From NCBI RefSeq assembly GCF_041381155.1, contig NC_091134.1:27223540-27287539 (forward strand): 64,000 nt of DNA. Reading direction: 5' to 3'. Shown here in pieces: positions 21,838 to 35,226 of this stretch (position 1 is its first letter; each line of letters opens with the position of its first letter). This stretch comes from Argopecten irradians (Eukaryota > Mollusca > Bivalvia > Pectinida > Pectinidae). The notes beneath the pieces are model-generated. The model did no database searches, was not told where the DNA came from, and worked only from the letters and a program-made list of their open reading frames with translations. A program made the position numbers and the translations under genes.

Positions 21838-24800
21838 GAACAACCTCAACCAATCACACGAACAACCTAAACAACCAATCGCACGAAAAACCTAACTATC
21901 CAATCGCACGACCAACCTAACCAACCAATCACACGAACAACCTTATCAACCAATCACACGACCAACCTAACTAACCAATCACATGACCAACCTAACCAAC
22001 CAATCAAACGACCAATCTAACCAACACCAATCACACGACCAACCTAACCAACCAATCACACGAACAACAAAAACAACCAATCACACGACCAACCTAACCA
22101 ACCAATCACACGAACAACCTAACCAACCAATCACACGACCAACCTAACCAACCAATCACACGACCAACCTAACCAATCAATCACACGAACAACCAATCAC
22201 ACGAACAACCAACCAACCAATCACACACAACCAACCAACCAATCACACGACCAACCTAACCAACCAATCACACGAACAACCTAACCAACCAATCACACGA
22301 CCAACCTAACCAACCAATCACACGAACAACCTAACCAACCAATCACACGAACAACCTAACCAACCAATCACACGAACAACCTAACCAACCACACACACGA
22401 ACAACCTAACAACCAATCACACGACCAACCTAACCAACCAATCACAACAACCTAACCAACCAATCAACGACCAAAAACCAACCAATCACACGAACAACCT
22501 AACCAACCAATCACAACGAACAACAACCAACCAATCACACGACCAACCTAACCAACCAATCACACGAACAACTAACCAACCAATCACACGAACAACCTAA
22601 CCAACCAATCACACGACAACCTAACCAACATCACAAAACCATCCAACAACAACAACCAATCACACGACCAACCTAACCAACCAATCACAAACACACAACA
22701 CCAACCAATCAATCACACGAACAACCTAACCAACCAATCACACGAACAACCAAACCAACCAATCACACGACCAACCTAACCAACCAATCACACGACCAAC
22801 CTAACCAACCAATCACACGAACAACCTAACCAACCAATCACACGACCAACCTAACCAACCAATCACACGACCAACCTAACCAACCAATCACACGAACAAC
22901 CTAACCAACCAATCACACGACCAACCTAACCAACCAATCACACGAACAACCAAACCAACCAATCACACGAACAACCAAACCAACCAATCACACGACCAAC
23001 CTAACCAACCAATCACACGACCAACCTAACCAACCAATCACACGAACCCAAAACAACACCAATCACACGACCAACCTAACCAACCAACACACACCAACCA
23101 AACAACAATCACACGACAACCAAACAACCAATCACACGACCACCTAACCAACCAATCACACGAACAACCAACCAACCAATCACACGACCAACCTAACCAA
23201 CCAATCACACGACCAACCTAACCAACCAATCACACGACCAACCTAACCAACCAATCACACGACCAACCTAACCAACCAATCACACGACCAACCTAACAAC
23301 CAATCACACGACCAACCTAACAACCAATCACACGACCAACCTAACACCAACCAATCACACGAACAACCTTAACCAACCAATCACACGACCAACCTAACAA
23401 CCAATCACACGACCAACCTAACTAACCAATCACACGACCAACCTAACAACCAATCACAGACCAATCAACCAATCACGACACAACCTAACCAACCAACAAT
23501 CACACGACCAACCTAACCAACCAATCACACGACCAACCTAACCAACCAATCACACGAACCAACCAAACAACCACACACGACCAACCTAACCAACCAATCA
23601 CACACAACCAACCTAACCAACCAATCACACGAACAACCAACAACCAATCACACGAACAACCAAACCAACCAATCACACGACCAGCCTTATCAACCAATCA
23701 CACGAACAACCTAACCAACCAATCACACGACCAGCCTAACCAACCAATCACACGAACAACCAAACCAACCAATCACACGACCACCTAATCAACCAATCAC
23801 ACGAACAACCTAACCAACCAATCACACGACCAACCTAACCAACCAATCACACGAACAACCTAACCAACCAATCACACGACAAACCTAACCAACCAATCAC
23901 ACGACCAACCTAACCAACCAATCACACGAACAACAAACCAACCAATCACACACGAACAACCTAACCAACCAATCACACGAACAACAACCAATCACAGACA
24001 ACCTCCACCAATCACACGAACAACCTAACCAACCAATCACAGAACAACCTAACCAACCAATCACAAACAACCTACCAACCAATCACACGACCAACCTAAC
24101 CAACCAATCACACGAACAACCTAACCAACCAATCACACGACCAACCTAACCAACCAATCACATGACCAACCTAACCAACCAATCACACGAACAACCTAAC
24201 CAAACCAATCACACGACCAACCTAACCAACCAATCACACGAACCAACCAAACCAACCAAATCACACGACCAACCTAACCAACCAATCACACGAACAACCT
24301 AACCAACCAATCACACGAACAACCTCAACCAATCACACGACCAACCTAACCAAAAACCAATCACACGACAACCTAACCAACCAATCACACGACCAACCTA
24401 ACCAACCAATCACACGACAAAACCTAACCACCAATCACACGAACAACCTAACCAACCAATCACACGACCAACCTAACCAACCAATCACACGACAACCTAA
24501 CCAACCAATCACACGAACAACCTAACAACACACGAACAACCTAACCAACCAATCACACGACCAACCTAACAACCAATCACACGACCAACCTACCAACCAA
24601 TCACACGACAACCTAACCAACCAATCACACGACCAACCTAACCAACCAATCACACGACCAACCTAACCAACCAATCACATGAACAACCTAATCAACCAAT
24701 CACACGAACAACCTAACCAACCAATCACACGACCAACCTACACAATCAACCAATCACAGACCAACCTAACTAACCAATCACATGACCAACCTAACCAACC

Positions 24801-25228
24801 AATCACACGAACAACCTTACCAACCAATCACACGAACAACCTAACCAACCAATCACACGACCAGCCTTACCAACCAATCACACGAACAACCAAACCAACC
24901 AAACACACACGACCAGCCTATCAACCAATCACACGACAACCTAACCTAACCAACCAAACAACCTCAACAATCCACGACAACCTCATAACCAACCAATCAA
25001 CACACACAACAACCAAACCAACCAATCACACGACCACCTTATCAACCAATCACACGAACAACCTAACCAACCAATCACACGACCAACCTTATCAACCAAT
25101 CACACGAACAACCAAACCAACCAATCACACGATCAGCCTTATCAACCAATCACACGAACAACCTAACCAACCAATCACACGACCAGCCTTATCAACCAAT
25201 CACACGAACAACCAAACCAACCAGTCGC
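21838..25228. repeat. 25-bp minisatellite array, about 3.4 kb
   Basis: About 135 copies of a 25-bp unit such as CCAACCAATCACACGACCAA followed by CCTAA; period measured at 23181 and 23206. Two main variants alternate, CGACCAACC and CGAACAACC. The middle (22050-24600) has many one- or few-base losses, while the ends are clean. That may be real drift or residual long-read error. Its open frames, such as the NQSHDQPNQPITR-type peptide, are by-products of the unit. Confidence 0.95.
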
Positions 25229-26643
25229 ACGCCGTATAACCTGATCCTGCTTAAATTCATCTTAGTAGAACAGTATGTATAATATACTATCTTATTTTAT
25301 TTTGTAATGATTTTTTTTTCTATTTTCGTCCTCTAAAAAAATTCAAAATTATAAAAGTATCAAATGCTATTTTTGAAACTATGTTATAATTGTAAATTGG
25401 TCGTAAATGTTGTATACTTGATCATATGCAAGATGAGTTATTGTCTGAATATGTTATCAAAATAAAATAAAGTTTGTTTTTATCTTTTTTTTTAAATTTA
25501 CAATATAATATTACCGTAAGTATACATTATACTATTTTATCACATAACCGGCCCGTCCAGCCATGACATTCGGCCATGTCATAAATATCATAAGACACAT
25601 ATGTAATAACTCTATTATAACGTCACATATAGATTTGACCTCATAATATATATATATGACGTCGCATGATTGTTTTAGTAGACGGAAACGTCACATCCGA
25701 GCCGGATTTTACTGTTATATATATATAGACGAAATTCAAAGTTTGACTTATTATATTTCCATTAATAAAATAGAATCTTACACTTGTGACTATGTGATGT
25801 AAACTTTATCAAACTCGTTAAATAAGTTAATATGCCACTCGCCAAAAGGCTCGTGACATATCAAATGATTGAACTCGTTTGATAAATTCCATATCACATA
25901 GTCATCCATGTAAAATCCTCTATATCGTAAGTATATCATCAAACTCCGAATACTATACAAATTATAAATTGATATAAATGGTTTCCTTACAAGATTTTTT
26001 TCCATACAACAACTATTTGTTAAGGATTGTATGCATTGGTTACATGTATCTCTCGTAAACAGTAGAAAAGATATTAGCAAAGTCCAGACATGATGAAGAC
26101 ATCGTTGAGTTATTTAACGAATCACAACTGTACTCAGACGTGTCTACATGATTGTGTATCTCTGTTATAAGTGCCCCTCAGTCATACTCCTACCACACAG
26201 CATCAATTTACCCCAATACAAATTACGTAGGGTATTTTACCTCTGAATTATTCACGCACATACAATTAGTTGGCTTAGTTGTTTACCTCCATTTGATCAC
26301 TTGTAAGAGGATTTTTTGAAATGACAAAATAAGATAAGCAGTAATTATTCCCAGCAGTATGCGAAATGAAATGATGGGCATCAGCCAAAAGTATTGATGT
26401 ATCAAATAAACCAGACGTGACAAATTTTATTGTCCACTATAATCCGGATATGGTAGAATAACACATAATTAAGGTGTTGTTCATTCAAAACATCAGCAGT
26501 TTATACAGTTTATATAATTATATATATCGAATTTGGTGTCTGTTTATCTACATGGCCATTGTATCTTTATATATTGTTCGGTATGTTTAAAGGTAGGCTT
26601 CGCCTAACCAAATACGTTTTTGTAAAACCCGATAAACGAAAGT
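25229..26643. other. Intergenic, no gene recognised
   Basis: AT-rich with short TA microsatellites near 25650 and 25720. A 96-codon minus-strand open frame at 25790-26080 contains DYVIWNLSNEFNHLICHEPF but no domain I recognise and no splice support. Confidence 0.45.
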
Positions 26644-26644
26644 A

Positions 26645-29456
26645 GGCCATGGGCTAGGAGGGTCCCACATGCACCCCCCCCCCAAAACCTCCGAACCAAT
26701 ATTTTTTCTGAACCCTTATGACCTACTGATCACAAATCCAAATGTTAACATTGCATAAGTTGGGATGAACTTCCGGTTATGACGGCATCAAGATGGCCGC
26801 CATTTAGAATTTCACTAAAAATTGAAAAATAGTCATAACATTAACATTTTTCAACCGAAGTAGACAAATGAGGTATCAAAATGACCACAATAGAACAACA
26901 AATACATATCAGGACCAAAAAATCCAATATATGTAGTGATTTCTACGCAGAAAATGAAAAAATCGGATTTAAAGCTCAAAAATGGTGATTTTTCAGCAAT
27001 TTTTTGCTATTTTGTTTGACGCAGCAAATTTGTTTCCCAACAACAATCTATTATTTCTAATAAGTTTTTTTACCACTTACCAATCAGTTTCAACAACAAC
27101 AACAACAAAAACCAATGTTAACATTGTATAGGTTCCGGTTATGACGTCATCAAGATGGCCACCATCTCGAATTTCACTAAAAATGAAGAATAGTCATAAC
27201 ACTAATATTTTTCAATTAAAGTAGGCAAATGTGGTATCAAAATGACCACAATAGAAAGACAAATACATATCAGGACCACATAATCCAAAATGTGTAGTGA
27301 TTTGTACGGAAGAAATAAAAAATAAGCTTTTAAGCTCAAAAATGGTGATTTTTCAGCAAATTTTTCATAGTTGGCTTGACGCAGCAGAAATGTTTCCCAA
27401 CAACAAATTATTACTCGTAATCAGTTATATAAACTCCTATCAATCATTAAAAACAAAAACAACAACAAAAATATATAGAAATGCAAAAAAAAAAGAATTA
27501 TTGTTATACCCTCAATTTTGTAGATGAGCAGCGTCTCAAAAATAACACAACACCTACTGATAGCGTAACAAATGTAACCTAAGCTAAGCCTGTGTTTCCG
27601 TTAATATCATTAACAGTTCCCAAAGTTTCAAACATTGAAAATGAGCACATTCATTATTTATTTCCTATGCATAGCATAAGCAAAATGTCAGATGGTTACT
27701 AAAATGTCACTAATATGTCTTTACCTGGTTCTCAATGATAACCATTATCATTGTGCATGCTTTCTCGCCTCACTGACCTATCCACTGAAGAGACTCGGCA
27801 TATCTGGTAGCTGGTACATGCAGTCCAAATCAGAGTACTCGAGATATCAGTATCCAATTCGTCGAAATCCAGATCAACGTCTTCGATGTCGATGAGCTCA
27901 TGTGACACTGCATTACCAGTGTTGTTCTAGCCTTTTATGACCCATCCATGGCCAGAGTTCATATAAAAAAAACAGGTTCAGGGATGTGGGATCTCTTTCA
28001 GATTCTAACATATCGTACGTATATGCTATTTCAGACTTCTCCGGCATAATGGAAATTACACCAGATGCACATTCTTCCAATGGTGAAATTGGTTCTCCTT
28101 AGCACATAACTCCATAATTCGTATGAAGTACTATTCATCAATCTTGTGGACCCTCGTGCAACCATAAATGGCACAGGTGATATCATCGAGGTTATTAATG
28201 AGGGTATAAATGTTAATTGTTTTTCATTGGTCTGACTTTTGCCACTCTCTTAAAGGTGCTGGTTGTGTCACATCTGGTGTATGCGCAAAGAGACCATTGA
28301 AGATTTTCCAGTAAAAAGTTATCTAAAGTGCTTTCCAGACTTGGCAAAGAGTGAAACTTCACTGCAGACCTCATTTATGACCTCAAAGAATCCACCTATC
28401 CACCTGTGCCACCTATGGTCACTGAGGTTCACAAGAATGAGGAATTGTGCTTCATACGAATTAAGGAGAACCAACTCAACCCTCCGCAGAATGTTGATCT
28501 GGTGTCTTTTCCATCATACCGGGGAAGTCTGGAACATCATATACAATATATGAATCTAGGTGAAACTAGGTTGGAAACAGGAAGAGCTCCCACATTCCTG
28601 AAGCCGATGTTTCAGATCTGAACTCTGACCATGGACAGTTGACAAGTTTGAACCACGATGGTAACCCTGTAATGTAATGTCACATCAGGTCACCGAGGTC
28701 TGGCGAGAAAGCACGCACAACGAAAATAATTAGCATTAAGAACTAGTGAAAGAAATATGTGACACTGTAGTAACCATCTTATATTTCCTTGCGTTATACA
28801 CAGGAAATAAACAATTGATGTGCTCATTCTAAAAGACACAATATGTTTCGAAAAGTGTCATGGTATTTACGGAACTTTAATTTGATACCCTATAGCTATT
28901 AGTTAGCGTTTTGCTGTAATAATTTAGTTTGAGAGGCTACTAGTCTACAAAATTTCGAACATGAAAATGGATTATTTTGAAGTCCCACTTAGATATTCAG
29001 CCAACTTTAAATTCAAATTTGTTAAGATATAAATCGTCAATAGCCAATGTTATATTCAGGAAATTCCAAGACACCAGGAAACTGTAGTGTTAGCGGTTTG
29101 GAAAAAAATAACAATCATTTGCCGCATCCGGTGATGTTTTGTAAACCAAATGATGGTATAACAATTCTCTTTTGTATTTCTATATATTCTATCTATATAT
29201 GAAAAAATGCTAAACAATTACCATTTTTGAGCTTAAAATATTTTTTCCTGCGTTCAAATCACTACATATATTGGATTATTTGGTCCTGACATGTATTTGT
29301 TGTTCTATTGTGGTCATTTTGATACCTCATTGTCTACTTCAGTTGAAAAATGTCAATGTTATGACTATTTTTCATTTTTCAGTGAAATTCGAGATGGTGG
29401 CCATCTTGATGACGTCATAACCGGAACTTATACGATGTTAACATTGGTTTTGGTTG
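26645..29456. mobile_element. Large foldback element, about 2.8 kb
   Basis: Starts after a TA dinucleotide with GGCCATGGGCTAGGAGGGTC. The left terminal 400 bp occur twice in tandem (26645-27104 and 27105-27480, each with CCGGTTATGACG and AAGATGGCC). The right arm, 28250-29456, is the reverse complement of the left arm over about 1.1 kb (for example TGCATGCTTTCTCGCC at 27757 against GGCGAGAAAGCACGCA at 28703). Arms hold fragments of one open frame (PPQNVDLVSFPSYRGSLEHH; minus strand DIEDVDLDFDELDTDIS). Same family as 49867-53115. No transposase recognised, so it is non-autonomous or its gene is decayed. Confidence 0.75.
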
Positions 29457-29479
29457 TTTTTGATATCTCATTTGTACAG

Positions 29480-29697
29480 AAGAAGGGGACGACATGAATA
29501 TATATCCAGGAAAAATAAAAACTGTTGTCCATGACTTATACATTCCGCATGGACTTACACCGGAAGCGTCGTTACTTGTCGCTACACCTTCTGTTATGTC
29601 CGTGATCATATCAGCTGTCCACTTGGAGTATCAGGATGATTCCATCACGATGACCAATAGGACATATATACGGCTTATGGAGGAGAGCTTAAACATA
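29480..29697 (+). CDS. Exon M1, module exon next to a foldback end
   Basis: 218 bp, acceptor TTTGTACAG, donor GTAAGT at 29698. The ORF is fully open and contains HLEYQDDSITMTNRTYIRLM with an NRT sequon. Phase 1 entry matches exon 1 of A and B. The acceptor's pyrimidine-rich tract begins only about 25 bp beyond the right end of a large foldback element, so the element may lie very close to the branch region. Confidence 0.55.
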
Positions 29698-32600
29698 GTA
29701 AGTAAGGATAACACATTCATTTGATGGCATATGTTTAACGTAAACTTCTACAACGAAAAAGAGATTAACCGTTGTATTTTGTATAATATAAAGTAATTGT
29801 TTTTGTTTTACGTTCATTACGAATATGATATGTTTCAACGAACTGAACCTGTAATTGTTTCTAAATTGATGTTCAAATGGTTCATATTTCAATTTTTGTA
29901 CATGAAAAACCACCCTTCGTATGAAGTAATGCGCCTAATAAATAATAGGCCTAAATCTAAATAATTGCTGTTTAAAAAAAGTGCAAATATCAAAGACAGA
30001 TTTCTTCAATTTTAATTATATTTACACGAACTCTCTTTATGCAATTTACGAGTTTCTTTTTTGACAAGGGTGGAGGGGGAAGGGTTTGCAGGCTCAAGCA
30101 TTAGGCATATTCTACACATTTGATAGGTTTAGTTATGCTTTGATTGGGTATATCGGATCAATTTCTCTCCTTTTACCGTTTTATTGACCCATTTTTATCG
30201 ATCGAGTCGAGCAACATAGCGGTACCGAAGTCCGAAGGACAATAAAATGTGCCATGTCCATGTGTGACGTGCGTCGTTATGGCTATATCAGAACGCCTCC
30301 GGTACAATCAAATGATGAACCAATTTAATAGACAGATTTCTTAAAGAGTGTTAATTTACCTTTGAATCAGTTGTATATGTCAAGGTTAAAGGCTATATAA
30401 ATTATCAAAACAATGCCGATCCGGTCCCATCACGTCACGACGACTCTCCATTTTGAATCGAAGCGGGAGACAACCGTATTACACAGTCTAGACATTATCC
30501 TCCCGCGGCTTTGGCGGACAAATTTTGCAATAGTTTCTAAATCGATCGTAAAAGTTTTATGTTTCACCTGGATTACGCTGATAAGATTATAGTTTCTAAA
30601 TAAATGTATTGGAAATTGTAAAATGGCATTGTAGACTCGCGAAACTTTTTAATTAAAAACTTATTAATAATTAAATACGATTGAAGTCAAATATTAGTAT
30701 TGAATCTTGTTTTGGCAGAAGTGATGAATTGGGTTCCTTCTAAAACAATTTTAACATTAACTCTTCAATCAATGTATTTAAAGAGGAATTAAAGACATCA
30801 CCCCACGAAATCGACCAAAGTGGAGCAGTTCAATTCATCACCCTATGGAATCGATCGTAGCAAAATTCAATTCTTAAAACACCTTGATATTTTGAGAAAA
30901 AAATTATCTGATGTGATATTGCTTCCTTTCTCTTCATTATCAATAGTCTTGAAGAAGGGATGTGGAAACGATTCTCGTAAATAATCTATAACATCTTCAC
31001 TCCAATGATCATAATCGAATTTGTGAAGCTCAATGGTTACAAAAAATACCATCATACAAATTGACAGCTTTGCTTTTATTCAGTTGATTTTCAACGAAAT
31101 CGAACCATGATTTTTCAGGATAGAACATTTTAGAGCCATAAAACTAAGATTGTCATTGGCAAGAATGTTATCATAATTATAATAAAGTTAATTCTCTTTT
31201 TTAAATTAATTATACATTTTCCTGCTATTATATAACATTGATGCCATTGTGTTTTATCTTGGAATAAATACCAATCCAAATTATATTCAGCATTAATATA
31301 AGGTTGATGGTATTATAAATATTGTTGTTTTTTAAATTAAAAAAAAATCATTAATTTATATCTCCAAGCAACAAATGCTCATAAAAATGATTATTTAATT
31401 AAAATAAGTATAAATGACGGTCAATCATATATGCTTGAAGAGCTAAGAGATTTGTCATAATCCAAGCGTCTGCTTGAAAACATCAAGTTGTCTCCCTAAC
31501 CATGAAACTGCATTTATACATTCTTAAGTAACAAAAAAAATGAACTTCTAAGATAGAAAAAAAAACACTTCAAGTTTTAAAGAATAGTTTTCGTATTATG
31601 ACTTTTTAGTACATGTATTTGTCATTTTTATCATCTGCTAACAGAAATATGTATTGGTTGTTAGGGTATTCTATGGAAATGATGAGTCTTACTGATTAAC
31701 GTCGTGTTTTTCCTGTCCGCTGCTGACAGACATGGCAAGTGTCAATGGTCACTTTATTTTAGGCATAAAATTCGCCATTGGTTTCAAGGAGAGCATTGTA
31801 TTGAATCCTCTTAGCTAACGAAATGGCGATTGCATGGGTTGAGTAATATATTTATAATCACACATCAGAACCATAAAAATCATACCAATTCAAGTGAGCA
31901 TAGAACATAGTGATTTGAAAACAATTTGTCGAATTTCAATCCTTCTTTTGGTCATGCAGAAAACAACATTCTGACACAATTGTCTTACTATTATATATAT
32001 ATATAATCCTACCTAAAAACTTCTAAGTAACTGTCGGCATAGTGTTTAAGTTACCCCATTTCTAGATAAGTCTTTCCCAATAATGCAAAACGTGGAACGG
32101 TACTATTCAAGTCTAATATTTAATCTAAAATTTGAGAATTTTGTTAAAAGTTGAAAATCTAGGACACAAACAATATTATGCTTAATTTATTCACTACAGG
32201 TTTGTAACTTTAGCAGGCAGGGCACGTACGTTTTCGGGAATATGAGCTGTAACGGAACACGCGTCTTGGTCAATGCTGCGAGCACGAGTAGTTCTCTTTC
32301 AACTGGTTCACATCCCATTACGTCAAACAATGCTGCAAGTACAACTACTCCCCCTTCAACTGGTTCCTACTCCACCACCTCGGCCAATACTTCAGCGAAC
32401 ATCAATGAAACAGACTCAGTGATGACGAATTATCCTTGTACGTTTTGCTTGGTAAAACTTGTTGTTGAATACTTGATGGCTAATATAGCAGGGGTCTCCG
32501 ATACGTCCACAAGGTCTGTGGCCGCAACCTTGGTCTCAGAAAACACAACAATGGAAGTTTCGTCCACACTAGTGTTACGACCGATCATCGTAAGTACAAC

Positions 32601-33874
32601 ATCTGTTGGTAATGATTGACCATAAAATAAATAAAGCTATGAACGGTATAATTGGGATTAGTTTCCTATATCGTGTACATTTACATCCTAAAGGTACACT
32701 ACATCCTCCTTCCTAATGCTCACTCACATTAGGGTACGTCCATATAGATAAAAGTCAGTTCATGAGTGATTATAGTTTATATAATTTTTGTTTTCTCACT
32801 GTAATAATAAATTGGGTCATCCCCTGGAAAACTAAGAATCAATTCAATCCAGCATATCATTCCAGCTCAGGGACAAACCCCAGTCGGATGATGATAGTTA
32901 CTAAGTTATACTATTGTCGATCTCAGTAGGCTTGTGTCTACAACACATGCATCGGTACAGTATCATATAAATATCTGGGTATGGACTGAAATATCTTTGA
33001 AATAACGTAACGTCACTACAGTGTAAAGGGAGTTTCCGATCTAACGGTCAACAAGCACCTAATTGACTATGATATAGGCCTATCATTGATATGTCAACTT
33101 TAAACAGTGGAATAAGTGAGGTAATGGATAGCTGTCCAGCTCGAATAACCCTGTCACTTACCCTTTACCCGCCTTGCCTACATACATTGATCCTTCATCC
33201 CCGTAATTTCCGTCAACTGTCATCACTGTTTAAGACTATTAAATCAAACCCCTTTCATAATTTCTAATTAAGCACCGTCTATGTTTCTCCACTAGCAGAT
33301 ATAATGAATGAAATATTTCCTTTCAACAGTCATATATTACATATTAGTAAACGGGACGGTTTTGTGACAGCAAAATTTATTTGTTTATAACCTTTAACGT
33401 TTTATTGAATAAAATGTGACCGGTATCCCTGCTGTCGAAAAAATATTGTGTCGAGGTGTTTGCATTATCTGAGCTAGTTTGACAATATTTAATAGGTTAA
33501 GAAGATGCATTGCTTTTATGTCATAATTTCAGCCGATTTTCATCTTGAAGCGGGCGTTTTTTCATTGTTTTTGTGTGCCCGATATCACTTCCGGTGACGT
33601 AGGTTGTCCCCATTGACACATAACACACTACTGAACACACCGTTGCATAACTTCATTTTATTGTTTAAAACTGGCTTATTATGGTAACTTAGCGCTTGCA
33701 CATCTGTTTAAATAATATGTATTTTACACATTGCAGAATGCTTCTATGAATTCAAACTTCTCTACCGATATTGCTGACTCGGTCAACTTTCCAAAGAATA
33801 ATTTGGCACACTTCAAAGTAAAGATGTCACTCCGAAGTCCGTTATCGACATACAGACTGAAGTTAATCACCTAA
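29480..33874 (+). CDS. Exon cluster M: related modules plus Ser/Thr-rich linker
   Basis: Three exon-like blocks: 29480-29697 (phase 1 in, 0 out), 32200-32589 (0-0) and 33737-33874 (0 to a stop). The first two have good acceptors, GTAAGT donors and chaining phases. M1 encodes EGDDMNIYPGKIKTVVHDLY and LTPEASLLVATPSV, in the style of the family's module starts. M2 opens VCNFSRQGTYVFGNMSC, resembling LCNFSIRRG of exon 3, then a mucin-like Ser/Thr linker. The cluster lies between the end of A and the start of B on the same strand, so it may be the 5' exons of gene B. However, M3 has no good phase-1 donor to reach B exon 1 and runs into TAA. A decayed separate copy is equally possible. Confidence 0.5.
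29698..32199. other. Intron between M1 and M2, nothing recognised
   Basis: AT-rich apart from a locally GC-richer stretch at 30415-30500. A minus-strand open frame at 30867-31055 (ELHKFDYDHWSEDVIDYLRE) has no recognised motif. No repeat array or RNA gene seen. Confidence 0.45.
32200..32589 (+). CDS. Exon M2, CNFS segment and mucin-like linker
   Basis: 390 bp (130 codons), phase 0 at both ends, acceptor CACTACAG, donor GTAAGT at 32590. It begins VCNFSRQGTYVFGNMSCNGT, then about 60 residues dominated by Ser, Thr, Ala and Asn (STSSSLSTGSHPITSNNAAS and the imperfect repeat STTTPPSTGSYSTTSANTS), likely O-glycosylated, then LVVEYLMANIAG and a second Ser/Thr stretch. The linker carries a roughly 20-codon imperfect duplication. 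Confidence 0.55.
32590..33736. other. Intron between M2 and M3, nothing recognised
   Basis: Single-copy-looking sequence. A short stretch near 33590 (CACTTCCGGTGACGTAGG) resembles ends of dispersed repeats but no partner was found in the window. Confidence 0.4.
33737..33874 (+). CDS. Exon-like block M3, ends in a stop
   Basis: Begins after ACATTGCAG in phase 0 and reads NASMNSNFSTDIADSVNF, then AHFKVKMSLRSPLSTYRLKL, stopping at TAA 33872-33874. The end resembles the first strands of a module (compare VELEIVLMLR in exon 1). No strong donor is present. It may be a true terminal exon of a short protein or a truncated remnant. Confidence 0.35.
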   Translation, partial: NASMNSNFSTDIADSVNFPKNNLAHFKVKMSLRSPLSTYRLKLIT

Positions 33875-33979
33875 TACTTATGATAGTGTCTGTTCGCATA
33901 ACGTTTATTATTATACCTCACTTTCATTTAGAATGTTCTGATTGGATTAAACTTGATCACATGACATTGAATAAGTTAG

Positions 33980-34062
33980 ATGTTTCCCCCGGAATTGGAA
34001 GGCGAGGGAAATAACCCCCGAGGGAAATAACTCCCGAGGGAAATAACCCCAGGGAAATAACC
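33980..34062. repeat. 17-bp direct repeat cluster
   Basis: Four imperfect copies of a unit like CGAGGGAAATAACCCC. It lies about 200 bp before a large hairpin containing the related word GAAAATAACTC. Confidence 0.65.
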
Positions 34063-34261
34063 CGTTGGAAGCTCCACACGTGACCGGAAGTTGACGTCAT
34101 CTGCAACGTCAACCAACAATGGCAACGGTGTTGTTTATTTTTTTTTTGTAGCCCAACGAATTTAACAACGTTGTTGTTGGGAAATATCTTCATGGGTTCT
34201 TTTAACAGAGATTTCTTTTAATTTTGTTCGGTATAATAAAATAATTATGTCCCTATGTGTC

Positions 34262-34362
34262 GGGATACATCTAGAATTGTCTCCCTGAAAAGAGTTATTT
34301 TCTCTCGGGCTTCGCCCTCGAGAAAATAACTCTTTCCAGGGAGACAATTCTAGATGTATCCC
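34262..34362. repeat. Near-perfect 101-bp inverted repeat (hairpin)
   Basis: Arms 34262-34304 and 34320-34362 pair almost base for base (GGGATACATCTAGAATTGTC with its complement), joined by a short GC-rich tip GGGCTTCGCCC. It could be a MITE or an extruding hairpin. It lies just upstream of the 41-bp array before gene B, where copy A would have its match outside the window. Confidence 0.85.
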
Positions 34363-34459
34363 TCCACAGAGGGCCATAATTGTATATTGGCGAACATTAC
34401 AGAGATATCCTATCCCCATCATTGAGAGAGGAAGCGATGTGTTCCGGGGGATGACAAAC

Positions 34460-34735
34460 GTACACCTTAGACTTAGGCTACCTACCCAATGAAGGTAAAT
34501 ATACACCTTGGACTCTGGTTACCTACCCAATAAAGGTAAATATACACCTTGGACTCTGGTTACCTACCCAATAAAGGTAAATATATATCTAAGACTTTGG
34601 TTACCTAAACAATAAAGGTAAATATACACCTTACAATTTGGTTACCTACTCAATAAAGGTAAATATACACCTTAGACTCTGGCTACCTACCTAATAAAAG
34701 TAAATATACACCCTAGACTCTGGTGACATACTCTG
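34460..34735. repeat. 41-bp minisatellite in the intron before gene B exon 1
   Basis: Six to seven units of the same repeat as 1-262, followed by the same flanking sequence (GATATCGAAACGTTT). It marks the visible start of the A/B homology. Confidence 0.88.
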
Positions 34736-35226
34736 CCGTTTTAGCAGAATCTATGATATCGAAACGTTTAGTATGTATATCTGTATGGTTACAGTATAAC
34801 ATATGTCAACTGCCATTCTTTATCAAAACACGATGACTATAATCCAACCAAATACAGTAAAATGATACTTTAACAATAAGCATTTCAAATAACTTTTCGG
34901 TATCCCAAAGCAGAAAGTTGGTTCATCTATTTTTAATAGATTCATTTTTTATCTTTTAAAATACTAGCGAATCCCATATAAAACGAACACAAATGTGCCC
35001 TCTGGTTCTAATGCAAATAAATGATATTAATTTGTTGCATTTTGAACGTTTTTACACTATCAGAAAATAAGATATGATGCATATGATATTTAGAAATAAC
35101 CATTATATCGCTATGTACAATTTAATGACTTGCAAACATTATCAATTGTTTGGCGGCTGAAGATTAATATAATATACGCATTATCTTTTCTTCTAATAAT
35201 TACTTGTTTTCTATTTGTTTTTTAAG
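34736..35226. other. Intron before gene B exon 1
   Basis: Homologous to 263-964 of copy A with several small deletions. No gene seen. Confidence 0.6.

Noticed and set aside
24679-25239. 186-codon open frame with NQSHDQPNQPITR-type repeats
   Set aside because: It is the 25-bp minisatellite read in frame; period 25 bp cycles through three frames, and indels elsewhere in the array break it. No start context or splice sites.
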